From NCBI GenBank assembly GCA_943735955.1, contig CALSEQ010000048.1, positions 62,001-126,000 on the forward strand: a DNA stretch of 64,000 nucleotides, read 5' to 3'. The translations under genes and the position numbers were made by a program. Below the pieces are notes generated by a model. The model was not told the origin of the DNA and did not search any database. It saw only the letters and a program-made list of their open reading frames with translations. Positions 53,001 to 60,611 of this stretch are shown here, one piece after another. Position 1 is the stretch's first letter. Each line of letters opens with the position of its first letter. Origin of the DNA: Piscicola geometra (lineage: Eukaryota > Annelida > Clitellata > Hirudinida > Piscicolidae).

Positions 53001-55371
53001 GTCTTCAAGACAAAAAGTCTTCAAGACAAAAATTCTTCAAGACAAAAAGTCTTCAAGACAAAAAGTCTTCAAGACAAAAAGTCTTCAAGACAAAAAGTCT
53101 TCAAGACAAAAAGTCTTCAAGACAAAAAGTCTTCGAGACAAAAAGTCTTCAAGACAAAAAGTTTTAAAGACAAAAAGTCTTCAAGACAAAAAGTCTTCAA
53201 GACAAAAAGTCTTCAAGACAAAAAGTCTTCAAGACAAAAAGTCTTCAAGACAAAAAGTCTTCAAGACAAAAAGTCTTCAAGACAAAAAGTCTTCAAGACA
53301 AAAAGTCTTCAAGACAAAAAGTCTTCAAGACAAAAAGTCTTCAAGACAAAAAGTCTTCAAGACAAAAAGTCTTCAAGACAAAAAGTCTTCAAGACAAAAA
53401 GTCTTCAAGACAAAAAGTCTTCAAGACAAAAAGTCTTCAAGACAAAAAGTCTTCAAGACAAAAAGTCTTCAAGACAAAAAGTCTTTAAGACAAAAAGTCT
53501 TCAAGACAAAAAGTCTTCAAGACAAAAAGTCTTCAAGACAAAAAGTCTTCAAGACAAAAAGTCTTCAAGACAAAAAGTCTTCAAGACAAAAAGTCTTCAA
53601 GACAAAAAGTCTTCAAGACAAAAAGTCTTCAAGACAAAAAGTCTTCAGGATAAAGTCTCCAGGATAAAAAGTCTTCAGGATAAAAAGTTTTCAGGATAAA
53701 AAGTCTTCAGGATAAAAATTCTTCAGGATAAAAAGTCTTCAGGATAAAAAGTCTTCAGGATAAAAAGTCTTCAGGATAAAAAGTCTTCAGGATAAAAAGT
53801 CTTCAGGATAATAAGTCTTCAAAATAAAAAGTCTTCAGGATAAAAAGTCTTCAAGATAAAAAGTCTTCAGGATAAAAAGTCTTCAGGATAAAAAGTCTTC
53901 AGGATAAAAAGTTTTCAGGATAAAAATTCTTCAAGACAAAAAGTCTTCAAGACAAAAAGTCTTCAAGACAAAAAGTCTTCAAGACAAAAAGTCTTCAAGA
54001 CAAAAAGTCTTCAAGACAAAAAGTTTTCAAGACAAAAAGTCTTCAAGACAAAAAGTCTTCAAGACAAAAAGTCTTCAAGACAAAAAGTCTTCAAGACAAA
54101 AAGTCTTCAAGACAAAAAGTCTTCAAGACAAAAAGTCTTCAAGACAAAAAGTCTTCAAGACAAAAAGTCTTCAAGACAAAAAGTCTTCAAGACAAAAAGT
54201 CTTCAAGACAAAAAGTCTTCAAGACAAAAAGTCTTCAAGACAAAAAGTCTTCAAGACAAAAAGTCTTCAAGACAAAAAGTCTTCAAGACAAAAAGTCTTC
54301 AAGACAAAAAGTCTTCAAGACAAAAAGTCTTCAAGACAAAAAGTCTTCAAGACAAAAAGTCTTCAAGACAAAAAGTCTTCAAGACAAAAAGTCTTCAAGA
54401 CAAAAAGTCTTCAAGACAAAAAGTCTTCAGGATAAAAAGTCTTCCGGATAAAAAGTCTTCAGGATAAAAAGTCTTCAGGATAAAGTCTTCAGGATAAAAA
54501 GTCTTCAGGATAAAAAGTTTTCAGGATAAAAAGTCTTCAGGATAAAAATTCTTCAGGATAAAAAGTCTTCAGGATAAAAAGTCTTCAGGATAAAAAGTCT
54601 TCAGGATAAAAAGTCTTCAGATAAAAAGTCTTCAGGATAAAAAGTCTTCAGGATAAAAAGTCTTCAAAATAAAAAGTCTTCAGGATAAAAAGTCTTCAAG
54701 ATAAAAAGTCTTCAGGATAAAAAGTCTTCAGGATAAAAAGTCTTCAGGATAAAAAGTTTTCAGGATAAAAAGTCTTCAAGACAAAAAGTCTTCAAGACAA
54801 AAAGTCTTCAAGACAAAAAGTCTTCAAGACAAAAAGTCTTCAAGACAAAAAGTCTTAAAGACAAAAAGTTTTCAAGACAAAAAGTCTTCAAGACAAAAAG
54901 TCTTCAAGACAAAAAGTCTTCAAGACAAAAAGTCTTCAAGACAAAAAGTCTTAAAGACAAAAAGTCTTCAAGACAAAAAGTCTTAAAGACAAAAAGTCTT
55001 CAAGACAAAAAGTCTTCAAGACAAAAAGTCTTCAAGACAAAAAGTTTTAAAGACAAAAAGTCTTCAAGACAAAAAGTCTTCAAGACAAAAAGTCTTCAAG
55101 ACAAAACCTCTTCAAGACAAAAAGTCTTCAAGACAAAAAGTTTTCAAGACAAAAAGTCTTCAAGACAAAAAGTCTTCAAGACAAAAAGTCTTCAAGACAA
55201 AAAGTCTTCAAGACAAAAAGTCTTCAAGACAAAAAGTCTTCAAGACAAAAAGTCTTCAAGACAAAAAGTCTTCAAGACAAAAAGTCTTCAAGACAAAAAG
55301 TCTTCAGGATAAAAAGTTTTCAGGTTAGCGGCTGCCATTTGTAGAATAATCACGATCGAGAACCAGCAGAA

Positions 55372-55515
55372 AACCTAATGATTAAAATGAGGAATCAAGA
55401 ACAACCAAGTCAAATTTATTCAAATGCTATTTCCAGATTGAAAAAAAATTTAAGCAAACATTAGATAAAAGTATGAAATTTCAATCTTTTAGTTTTAAGG
55501 ATCACGTATTCTTCT
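55372..55515 (+). repeat. Leader repeat, copy 1 (no satellite attached)
   Basis: This AT-rich stretch of about 140 bp matches two other places in the window (55529-55716 and 57963-58137). A 29-base core starting at 55405 is identical in all three, and the following A-rich segment and a GGATCACGTATT motif near 55499 are also shared. Similarity extends about 30 bases upstream of the core. Unlike the other two copies it is not followed by satellite monomers but by the next leader copy. No open frame or recognised family is visible. Confidence 0.8.
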
Positions 55516-55528
55516 TTGAACATTATTT

Positions 55529-55716
55529 CCTTATGGTTAAAGTGACGAAACAACAACAGCCAAGTCAAATTTATTCAAATGCTATTTCGAGATTGAACGA
55601 AAAAAATATAGCAAAAATAAGATAAAAGTATCACATTTTATTTTTCAAGTTTTAAGGATCACGTATTAATCACGTATTTTTTCTTAAAATTTAATTTTTT
55701 AAAGTTTTTTTTTTGA
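55529..55716 (+). repeat. Leader repeat, copy 2, in front of an inverted satellite block
   Basis: This is the second copy of the leader repeat. It keeps the 29-base core (from 55560) and the GGATCACGTATTAATC motif near 55637, then runs into a T-rich stretch and directly into satellite monomers at 55717. The same order (core, GGATCACGTATTAATC, T-rich stretch, satellite) occurs at 57963-58137, so leader and satellite appear to form one unit. Confidence 0.8.
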
Positions 55717-56245
55717 AAACTTTTTATCCTAAAGACTTTTTATCCTAAAGACTTTTTATCCTGAAGACTTTTCATCCTGAAAACTTCTTACCCTGAAGAC
55801 TTTTTATCCTAAAGACTTTTTATCCTAAAGACTTTTTATCCTGAAGACTTTTTATTCTGAAGACTTTTTATCCTGAAGACTTTTATCTTGAAGACTTTTT
55901 ATCCTGAAGACTTTTTATCCTGAATACTTTTTGTCCTGAAGACTTTTTGTCCTGAAGACTTTTTATCCTGAAGACTTTTTATTCTGAAGACTTTTTGTTC
56001 TGAAGACTTTTTATCCTGAAGACTTTTTATCCTGAAGACTTTTTATCCTGAAGACTTTATTCTGAAGACTTTTTATTCTGAAGATTTTTTATTCTGAAGA
56101 CTTTTTATCTTGAAGACTTTTTATCCTGAAGACTTTTTATCCTGAAAACTTTTTATTCTGAAGACTTTTTATTCTGAAGACTTTTTATTCTGAAGACTTT
56201 ATATCCTGAATACTTTTTATCCTGAAGACTTTTCATCCGTTTACC
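55717..56245 (-). repeat. Small satellite block in the opposite orientation
   Basis: About 30 diverged monomers read ACTTTTTATCCTGAAG on the plus strand, the reverse complement of type B in the main array. Variants include ATTCTG, ATCTTG and GTCCTG forms and a few short units. The block ends in ATCCGTTTACC (56235-56245), the same 11 bases that close the block at 58315. It is separated from the main array by about 390 bp and points the other way, so the locus forms a large imperfect inverted repeat. The monomers are more diverged than those of the main array, which suggests an older copy. Confidence 0.92.
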
Positions 56246-56400
56246 AATAATTTTTATTGTATTTGATTAATTAAAGTTCGTTTTAATTATGTAATTTAAA
56301 AAAAATATAGTTTGTTTTATTTATTTAAAATTGTGACACGAATTTATTAAAATAATCCGTTTTCTATATAAAAAGTCCGTTTTATTCATACTAAAATATT
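56246..56400. other. AT-rich spacer
   Basis: This very AT-rich DNA with T and A runs lies between the inverted satellite block and the next degenerate patch. No coding potential, RNA gene or element end is visible. Confidence 0.6.
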
Positions 56401-56515
56401 AACGAGGAGACTTTTTCTCCTAGAGACTTTTTCTCCAAGAGGTTTTTTTTCCGGGAGGCTTTTTGTAGAAGGTATTTTATCCGAAGGCTTTTTCTCCGAG
56501 AGGCTTTTTATCCTA
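56401..56515 (-). repeat. Degenerate satellite patch
   Basis: Irregular units of about 16-18 bp read GACTTTTTCTCC..GAGAGGCTTTTTATCC on the plus strand. They keep the CTTTTT core and the ATCC/CTCC junction of the inverted B monomer but differ at many other positions. I read this as a third, older copy of the same satellite family in the same orientation as the block at 55717. Chance similarity of a T-rich repeat is possible but less likely given the shared spacing. Confidence 0.65.
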
Positions 56516-56655
56516 CATCCAGTAGAGTGGATAAGGTTTGAGCTCAAGGACTGTTTGAGACTATCAAAAGAAATGGAGGAAACTGGTTGGAGGTCTTACT
56601 GTGGCGCCCCAATAGTGTTTAAGAACATAGCCTATAGTCTGACTGACTGATTTAT
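56516..56655 (+). mobile_element. Short LINE-like 3' fragment with TGAC-type tail
   Basis: This fragment ends in CTGACTGACTGATTTA (about 56639-56654), a short tandem tail like those of non-LTR retrotransposons. The preceding 17 bases (56608-56624) nearly match 56852-56868, which also precedes a CTGACTGACTGATTTA tail. A frame just upstream reads KWRKLVGGLT, and another reads WRSYCGAPIVFKN, resembling the ends of some RTE-type ORF2 proteins. That family assignment is weak; the shared tail between two copies is the solid observation. Confidence 0.4.
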
Positions 56656-56830
56656 TCGAAATTTTATAAATGTAAAATATTATTTTTATAAATTAATAAA
56701 AAAAATACTACATATTATTTAACTAAAAATATTATTTTTATAGTTTTATAAATTAATAATATAAATACTAAAGGCTTCAAAGTATTATTAACCATAATAA
56801 AATGAGTTAAAATAGTCTATTCTAGATGTA
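56656..56830. other. AT-rich spacer
   Basis: Almost pure A/T sequence with imperfect repeats of ATTATTTTTATA and TAAATTAATAA types. No gene or element end is recognised. Confidence 0.6.
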
Positions 56831-56896
56831 GTAAGTGCAGAAACTGAAGCACCCAATGGTGTTCAAGACTCCAACTGACTGACTGATTTAACCAAA
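56831..56896 (+). mobile_element. Second copy of the TGAC-tailed LINE-like 3' fragment
   Basis: The block at 56852-56868 matches 56608-56624 with two differences and is followed, after a shorter spacer, by the same CTGACTGACTGATTTA tail. It is only about 65 bp long, so it is a severely truncated copy or a shared 3' module. No coding content remains. Confidence 0.4.
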
Positions 56897-57012
56897 ATAA
56901 TAATAATAAATAACTATTTCAATAAATTAATTAAATAACTATTTCAATTAATTTAATGTTTAGAATAGTCGTTCAGAAGACAGTATGTCCTTCAACTCCA
57001 GAGCTCATCTGC

Positions 57013-57962
57013 CTGGTGATTTAGGAAGCCAGTGGGTGCTTGCAAGATTTGCACTAGTGCTCAATCTGAGGTCCTAGCACTTCTTCCTCTAGATTATTAT
57101 GTCTTCTATTTGATATTTCCTAAGTTGGCTACAAAATATTTTAAATAATTAATTAGTCTTTTCTTAGTATTTGATAATTTTTTATAAAAATTATTTTACA
57201 TTCATTAACATTAATAAAATGACATAAAAAGTTAATAAAATAAAGTAAAAAAATAATAAAATAATATAAAAAGTTAATAAAATAGTATAAAAAGTTAATA
57301 AAATTATGTAAAAAGTTAATAAAATTATGTAAAATGCACTTCTTCCTCCAGTGGGTGCTTGCAAGCTTTGCACTGGAGCTCAATCTAACACCCTAGCACT
57401 TCTTCCTCCAGATTATTTATGTCTTCTATGTGATATTTCCTACACTTGCTGCAAAATATTTAAAATAATTAATTAGTCTTATGTAAAAAGCACTTCTTCC
57501 TCCAGTGGGAGCTTGCAAGCTTTGCACTAGTGCTCAATCTGAAGCCCTAGCACTTTTTCCTCCAGATTATTCATGTCTTCTATTTGATATTTCTTAATTA
57601 ATTAGTCTCTTCTTTGTATATGTTAATTAAAAAAAATTCTAACTTTTTTTTTACATTCATTAAAATAAATAAAATTATATAAAAGCACTTCTTCTTTACG
57701 ATTATTCTTTTCTTCCTTGGAGCTCTAACCACATTTCACATACAACTCCGAAAGTTTCATGTCTTCTATTTGATATTTATTAATTAATTAGTTTCTCCTC
57801 AGTATTTGTTAATTAAAAATATTTCTAACAATTATTTGCATTCATTAAAATTAGTAAAATTATATAAAAAGCACTTATTCCCGATTATTCTTTCCCTCTT
57901 GGGAGCTCTAACCACATTTCTCATAAAACTCTGAAAGTTTCATGTCTTCTATTTGATATTTC
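57013..57962 (+). repeat. Diverged tandem family of about five 100-190-bp units
   Basis: Related units begin near 57025, 57335, 57485, 57680 and 57870. The first three share a CAGTGGGTGCTTGCAAG-like segment, GCACTAGTGCTCAATCT and CCTAGCACTTCTTCCTC. All five share the phrase TTCATGTCTTCTATTTGATATTTC or a close variant, usually followed by TTAATTAATTAGT. The last two share GGAGCTCTAACCACATTTC instead of the first half. Units are separated by AT-rich spacers. No protein frame is kept between units, so this is non-coding repeat DNA. It ends directly where leader copy 3 begins. Confidence 0.75.
57211..57334 (+). repeat. AT minisatellite, about 21-bp unit, six copies
   Basis: Six imperfect units of the form TTAATAAAATNNTRTAAAAAG sit between the first and second units of the larger repeat family. 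The last two full units are nearly identical. Open frames over this stretch on the minus strand are repetitive Ile/Leu/Phe strings caused by the minisatellite and are not genes. Confidence 0.8.
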
Positions 57963-58137
57963 TAACATAAGCTAAAAAATAAGAAACAAACACAACCAAG
58001 TCAAATTTATTCAAATGCTATTTCGAGATTGAACGAAAAAAATATAGCAAACATTAGATAAAAGTATTAAATTTTATTCTTAAAGTTTCAAGGATCACGT
58101 ATTAATCCCTTATTTTTCCTTGAAAATAAATTTTTTG
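57963..58137 (+). repeat. Leader repeat, copy 3, in front of a satellite block
   Basis: This is the third copy of the leader repeat and is closest to copy 2: the 29-base core starts near 57997, then come GAGATTGAACGAAAAAAATA and GGATCACGTATTAATC (near 58092), then a T-rich stretch running straight into satellite monomers. Copy 2 and copy 3 keep the same arrangement but sit about 2.4 kb apart with unrelated DNA between, which argues for dispersal of the leader plus satellite as a unit. Confidence 0.8.
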
Positions 58138-58315
58138 AAGATTTTTATCCTGAAGACTTTTTATCCGGAGGACTTTTTATCCGGAGGACTTTTTATCCGG
58201 AGGACTTTTTATCCGGAGGACTTTTTATCCGGAGGACTTTTTATCCGGAGGACTTTTTATCCGAGGACTTTTTATCCGAGGACTTTTTATCCGGAGGACC
58301 TTTTATCCGTTTACC
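58138..58315 (-). repeat. Homogeneous 16-bp satellite block with CCGGAGG variant
   Basis: About eleven monomers read GACTTTTTATCCGGAG on the plus strand, the inverted orientation of the main array's type B, here with CCGGAGG in place of CCTGAAG. Two units are 15 bp (CCGAGG). The block ends in ATCCGTTTACC (58305-58315), shared with 56235-56245. The uniform variant shows a separate, fairly recent expansion. The repetitive frame over it (FYPEDFLSGG-type) is an artefact of the repeat. Confidence 0.9.
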
Positions 58316-58317
58316 CC

Positions 58318-58768
58318 CTAATACTACTTTGGCTCCTCTAAATAAAACCTTCAATTGTGCTGCTCGTCTTGTTGCTCGTGCTCCTAAGTTTTCTCACATT
58401 TCTCCTTATCTTCGTTTGTTACATTGGCTACCTTTGAGATCTAGAGTGACTTTTAAAATATGCCTAAATATGTTTAAAATTCATAATTGTAATGCTCCAA
58501 TCTATCTTAAAAATCTAATTAAACAACCCCCTAAATCTGGTCTAAGATCATCCACCTTTAATCGTTCTTTTCGTTTTCCAGTTAAACACTCTTTTGCTAA
58601 ACGTTCTTTTTCTTACTGTGGTCCTCTTTTATGGAATTCTTCACCTTCTTCTTTAACTTCAACTAAGTCACTCATAACTTTCCGTCGAGGCCTGAAGACG
58701 TACTTGTTTGGGACGTGATGGCTGAGCGCTTTTGTTCACTTAGTAAAGGGCGCTATACAAATTATTAG

Positions 58769-58808
<40 letters not shown>
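58318..58808 (+). mobile_element. 5'-truncated L2/CR1-like LINE, copy 1
   Basis: This is the 3' end of a non-LTR retrotransposon. It contains the last part of the ORF2 protein, a short 3' UTR with GGGCGCTATACAAA (58748-58761) and a perfect (TGAT)10 tail at 58769-58808. L2- and CR1-clade LINEs typically end in short tandem tails and are 5'-truncated, as here. The left limit coincides with the end of the satellite block at 58315, so it either inserted next to the block or was cut by it. The tail is followed immediately by LINE copy 2. Confidence 0.85.
58323..58718 (+). pseudogene. C-terminal fragment of LINE ORF2 (reverse transcriptase protein)
   Basis: About 131 residues are open to a TGA at 58716-58718. 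The fragment lies after the catalytic reverse transcriptase motifs, in the conserved C-terminal region of L2/CR1-type ORF2. Recognisable motifs in order are FNCAARLVARAPKFSHISPY, LRLLHWLPLRSRVTFKI, YCGPLLWNSSPSSL and FRRGLKTYLFGT. Comparable animal proteins read NAAARLV, LHWLPV, LWNSLP and FKxxLKTYLF at these places. It has no start codon of its own and no endonuclease or active site, so it cannot function alone. The frame is intact, which suggests a fairly young insertion. Confidence 0.85.
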
Positions 58809-59052
58809 AATCATAGTCGTAGCTTAGGATTTATTTCTGACTTAAAACTAATCTTGTCAAACCAAATTCTATTTGTTATTAAATCTTGTTATTTTAATCT
58901 CAGACGTATTAGACAATTATTACCTTACTTAGATGACCCTTCTTTAAAGATGTTAGTTTCTGCACTTTTTATATCTCGAATTGACTATTGTAATTCACTC
59001 TATTCTAATTTACTTGAAAGTACTTTAAAACCATTTTAATTATGCTGCTAGA

Positions 59053-60014
59053 TAGAGACCGACCGAAACAGATATTTTTATTTCGGCTGAAACCGAAATT
59101 AGGCCAAAATTAAAATCCCATTTTTGGTCGAAACCGAAATTAAACCGAAATTGTAATCAGATTTTCGGCCGAAACCGAAGCCGAAATTTTTTCCAACTTT
59201 TATTAAAAATGAAAAAATAGTATTTAACGATGACAATGCCAGTTTAATAAGTAAATCCAAACAAGCGTATATTTTAAGCCAAAAAATAAAAGTTTTTCAA
59301 CAACAAAAATTTTTTGCTTTGCTTTGGTCAGATTGACATTTTGTAAAAAAACTTTCAAATAAGATTCAACGACATTCTCACAATTTATTTTTGAATTAAT
59401 TAATCGAAGCCAAATCTTCTCGTTCTTTCGACTTATTTATAGTGTTTTTCAAAGAATGAATATCTAGAATTCCACATGCTTGTATATGTTATGCGAACAA
59501 TTAGTCTTATGTCACCCATAAATCAATTAACCACGATATCTAATAGATATCTAATAGAGATGAGAATCGAACCCAAACTTACTTTTGACAATAACATTTT
59601 TTTTTTTATGTTTTAAAAAATAGAATTTGCTTAAAAAAAGTTTTGTTAAATATCATCATTGAACGTATCCCAATTTACTTAAATTTCAAATACATGATTG
59701 TTGTTCCAGATGCTTGTATATGTTATTCGAATAATTAGTCTGATGACACCCATAAATCAATCAACCACGATAACTAATAGATATCTAATAGAGAATCGAA
59801 TCCGAACTTAATAGTTCGATTGAGGATACAGATATATCAGATAAACTACATAAATAAATAAAAATTTCGGTTTTTCGGTAAATATGAGATCAATTTTGGC
59901 CGAAACCGAAATTGAGCCAAAATTACAAAATTATTTTCGGCCGAAACCGGAAAATTGCCGAAACTAAGAAAATTGGCAATTTCGGCGCCGAAACCGAATT
60001 TCGGTCGGTCTCTA
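59053..60014. mobile_element. hAT-type non-autonomous DNA transposon (MITE), 962 bp
   Basis: The element is bounded by perfect 16-bp terminal inverted repeats, TAGAGACCGACCGAAA at 59053-59068 and its complement at 59999-60014, and flanked by an exact 8-bp duplication CTGCTAGA (59045-59052 and 60015-60022). An 8-bp duplication and a TAGAG start are typical of the hAT superfamily. The inner flanks are rich in CCGAAAT / TTTCGGCC sub-repeats on both sides. No transposase frame is present, so it would need a hAT transposase from elsewhere. It landed inside the ORF2 fragment of LINE copy 2, whose frame rejoins cleanly once it is removed. Confidence 0.92.
59470..59811 (+). repeat. Internal direct repeat of about 110 bp inside the MITE
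   Basis: Segments 59470-59582 and 59704-59811 match over almost their whole length, sharing ATGCTTGTATATGTTAT, CACCCATAAATCAAT and TAATAGATATCTAATAGAGA. They are separated by about 120 bp of A/T-rich DNA. The duplication is internal to the hAT-type element and may have enlarged a shorter ancestral form. Confidence 0.8.
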
Positions 60015-60222
60015 CTGCTAGAGTCGTTAGCCGTTTTCCCATTTATCATCACCTTATGCAGGTATATATATTTGGAACTCATTACCTCCTTATTTAACTA
60101 CTTCTAAATCATTATTTACTTTTCGTAAGGATCTGAAGACATATCTGTTTAAAAAATTTATTTACGAGCGCTCTTGAATTTGAGGGAAGAGCGCTATAGA
60201 AATTGATTTGATTGATTGATTC

Positions 60223-60610
60223 GTATAATTTGATAGTATAATAATTTATTCTAATTTTTACGTTATAAAAACAAACTTCATATTTCTAAATAACCATCAT
60301 TTGTTTTTTCTCAACGGCACTGCAGCTTGGTCTGGCTGTACAAAATAGAATTAAATTTTCTCTAATGAAAGTCTTGGTATTTATTTCTTTTTTATCCCAA
60401 AATCTTTTAATATTCTTTTATAGTAGGGATGCAACAGACATTCTGCTATATGAATAAGATCAATGGGCATCTTTTCTTTTGTCGAAATGATCAACTGAGC
60501 AATCAATTGGAAATTAAAAATTTAAATTCAAATTATTAATTCATAAAATAAAAATAATATGACTGACCAGTTTGATTTCATCTAACAAGTTTTCACCATC
60601 ACCCATTTGT
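60223..60610. other. AT-rich spacer without recognised features
   Basis: This non-repetitive AT-rich DNA lies between LINE copy 2 and the SINE. No open frame of note, tRNA, or element terminus is visible on either strand. Confidence 0.6.
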
Positions 60611-60611
60611 C

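Larger units (their letters stand above)
1..55324 (+). repeat. 55-kb satellite array of a 16-bp monomer (types A and B)
   Basis: The sequence is a continuous tandem array of a 16-bp monomer, running off the left edge and ending abruptly at about 55324, where non-repetitive DNA begins. Type A is CAAGACAAAAAGTCTT, very homogeneous over runs of tens of monomers. Type B is GGATAAAAAGTCTTCA, in clusters with many point variants (GTTTTC, ATTCTTC, GTCTCC, TCCGG) and shortened units such as the 14-bp GGATAAAGTCTTCA. In type A the arms AAGAC and GTCTT flank an A5 tract, so each unit is an imperfect palindrome; type B has lost one arm. Almost every monomer carries GTCTTC. No gene or mobile element interrupts the array. 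The role is unknown; centromeric, heterochromatic or simply expanded minisatellite are all possible. The true length may differ from the assembly. Confidence 0.98.
58809..60177 (+). pseudogene. LINE ORF2 C-terminal fragment, frameshifted, deleted and interrupted
   Basis: The first part (to a stop at 59037-59039) reads SLGFISDLKLILSNQI, LRRIRQLLPYLDD and ISRIDYCNSLYSNLLEST; SRxDYCNSL is a hallmark of the end of the L2/CR1 reverse transcriptase domain. A one-base frame change near 59038 leads to NYAAR, which is cut by the MITE and resumes after it as VVSRFP (about 60022 onward). An internal deletion follows, and then YIWNSLPPYLTTSKSLFTFR and KDLKTYLFKKFIYERS run to a TGA at 60175-60177. It is plainly non-functional. 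Confidence 0.82.
58809..60222 (+). mobile_element. L2/CR1-like LINE, copy 2, split by a MITE
   Basis: A second LINE 3' end of the same family begins directly after the (TGAT)10 tail of copy 1 and reaches slightly further upstream in ORF2. It is interrupted at 59053-60014 by a hAT-type element and resumes to a 3' UTR with AGCGCTATAGAAA (near 60189) and a short GATT tail ending at about 60222. Compared with copy 1 it also lacks roughly 60 codons between the AARVVSRFP motif and WNSLP. Family membership follows from the shared protein motifs and the matching 3' end. Confidence 0.82.

Noticed and set aside
1..55324. CRISPR-like array of short direct repeats
   Set aside because: There are no unique spacers; the repeats abut directly, and the context is eukaryotic.
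1..55324. Telomeric or subtelomeric repeat
   Set aside because: The 16-bp unit contains no TTAGGG/TTAGG-type motif and does not resemble known telomere repeats.
57153..57383. Minus-strand open frames rich in Ile, Leu and Phe
   Set aside because: They are translations of the 21-bp AT minisatellite, with no membrane-protein features beyond the repeat itself.
55529..58315. Helitron ends on the leader-satellite unit
   Set aside because: No TC start or hairpin plus CTRR end could be placed consistently in both copies.
58120..58341. Open frame with FYPEDFLSGGLFIRR-type repeats
   Set aside because: It is a 16-bp satellite block read in three phases.
59846..60097. Overlapping open frames on both strands
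   Set aside because: They lie over the right end of the hAT-type MITE and its terminal repeats; no transposase motif is present.
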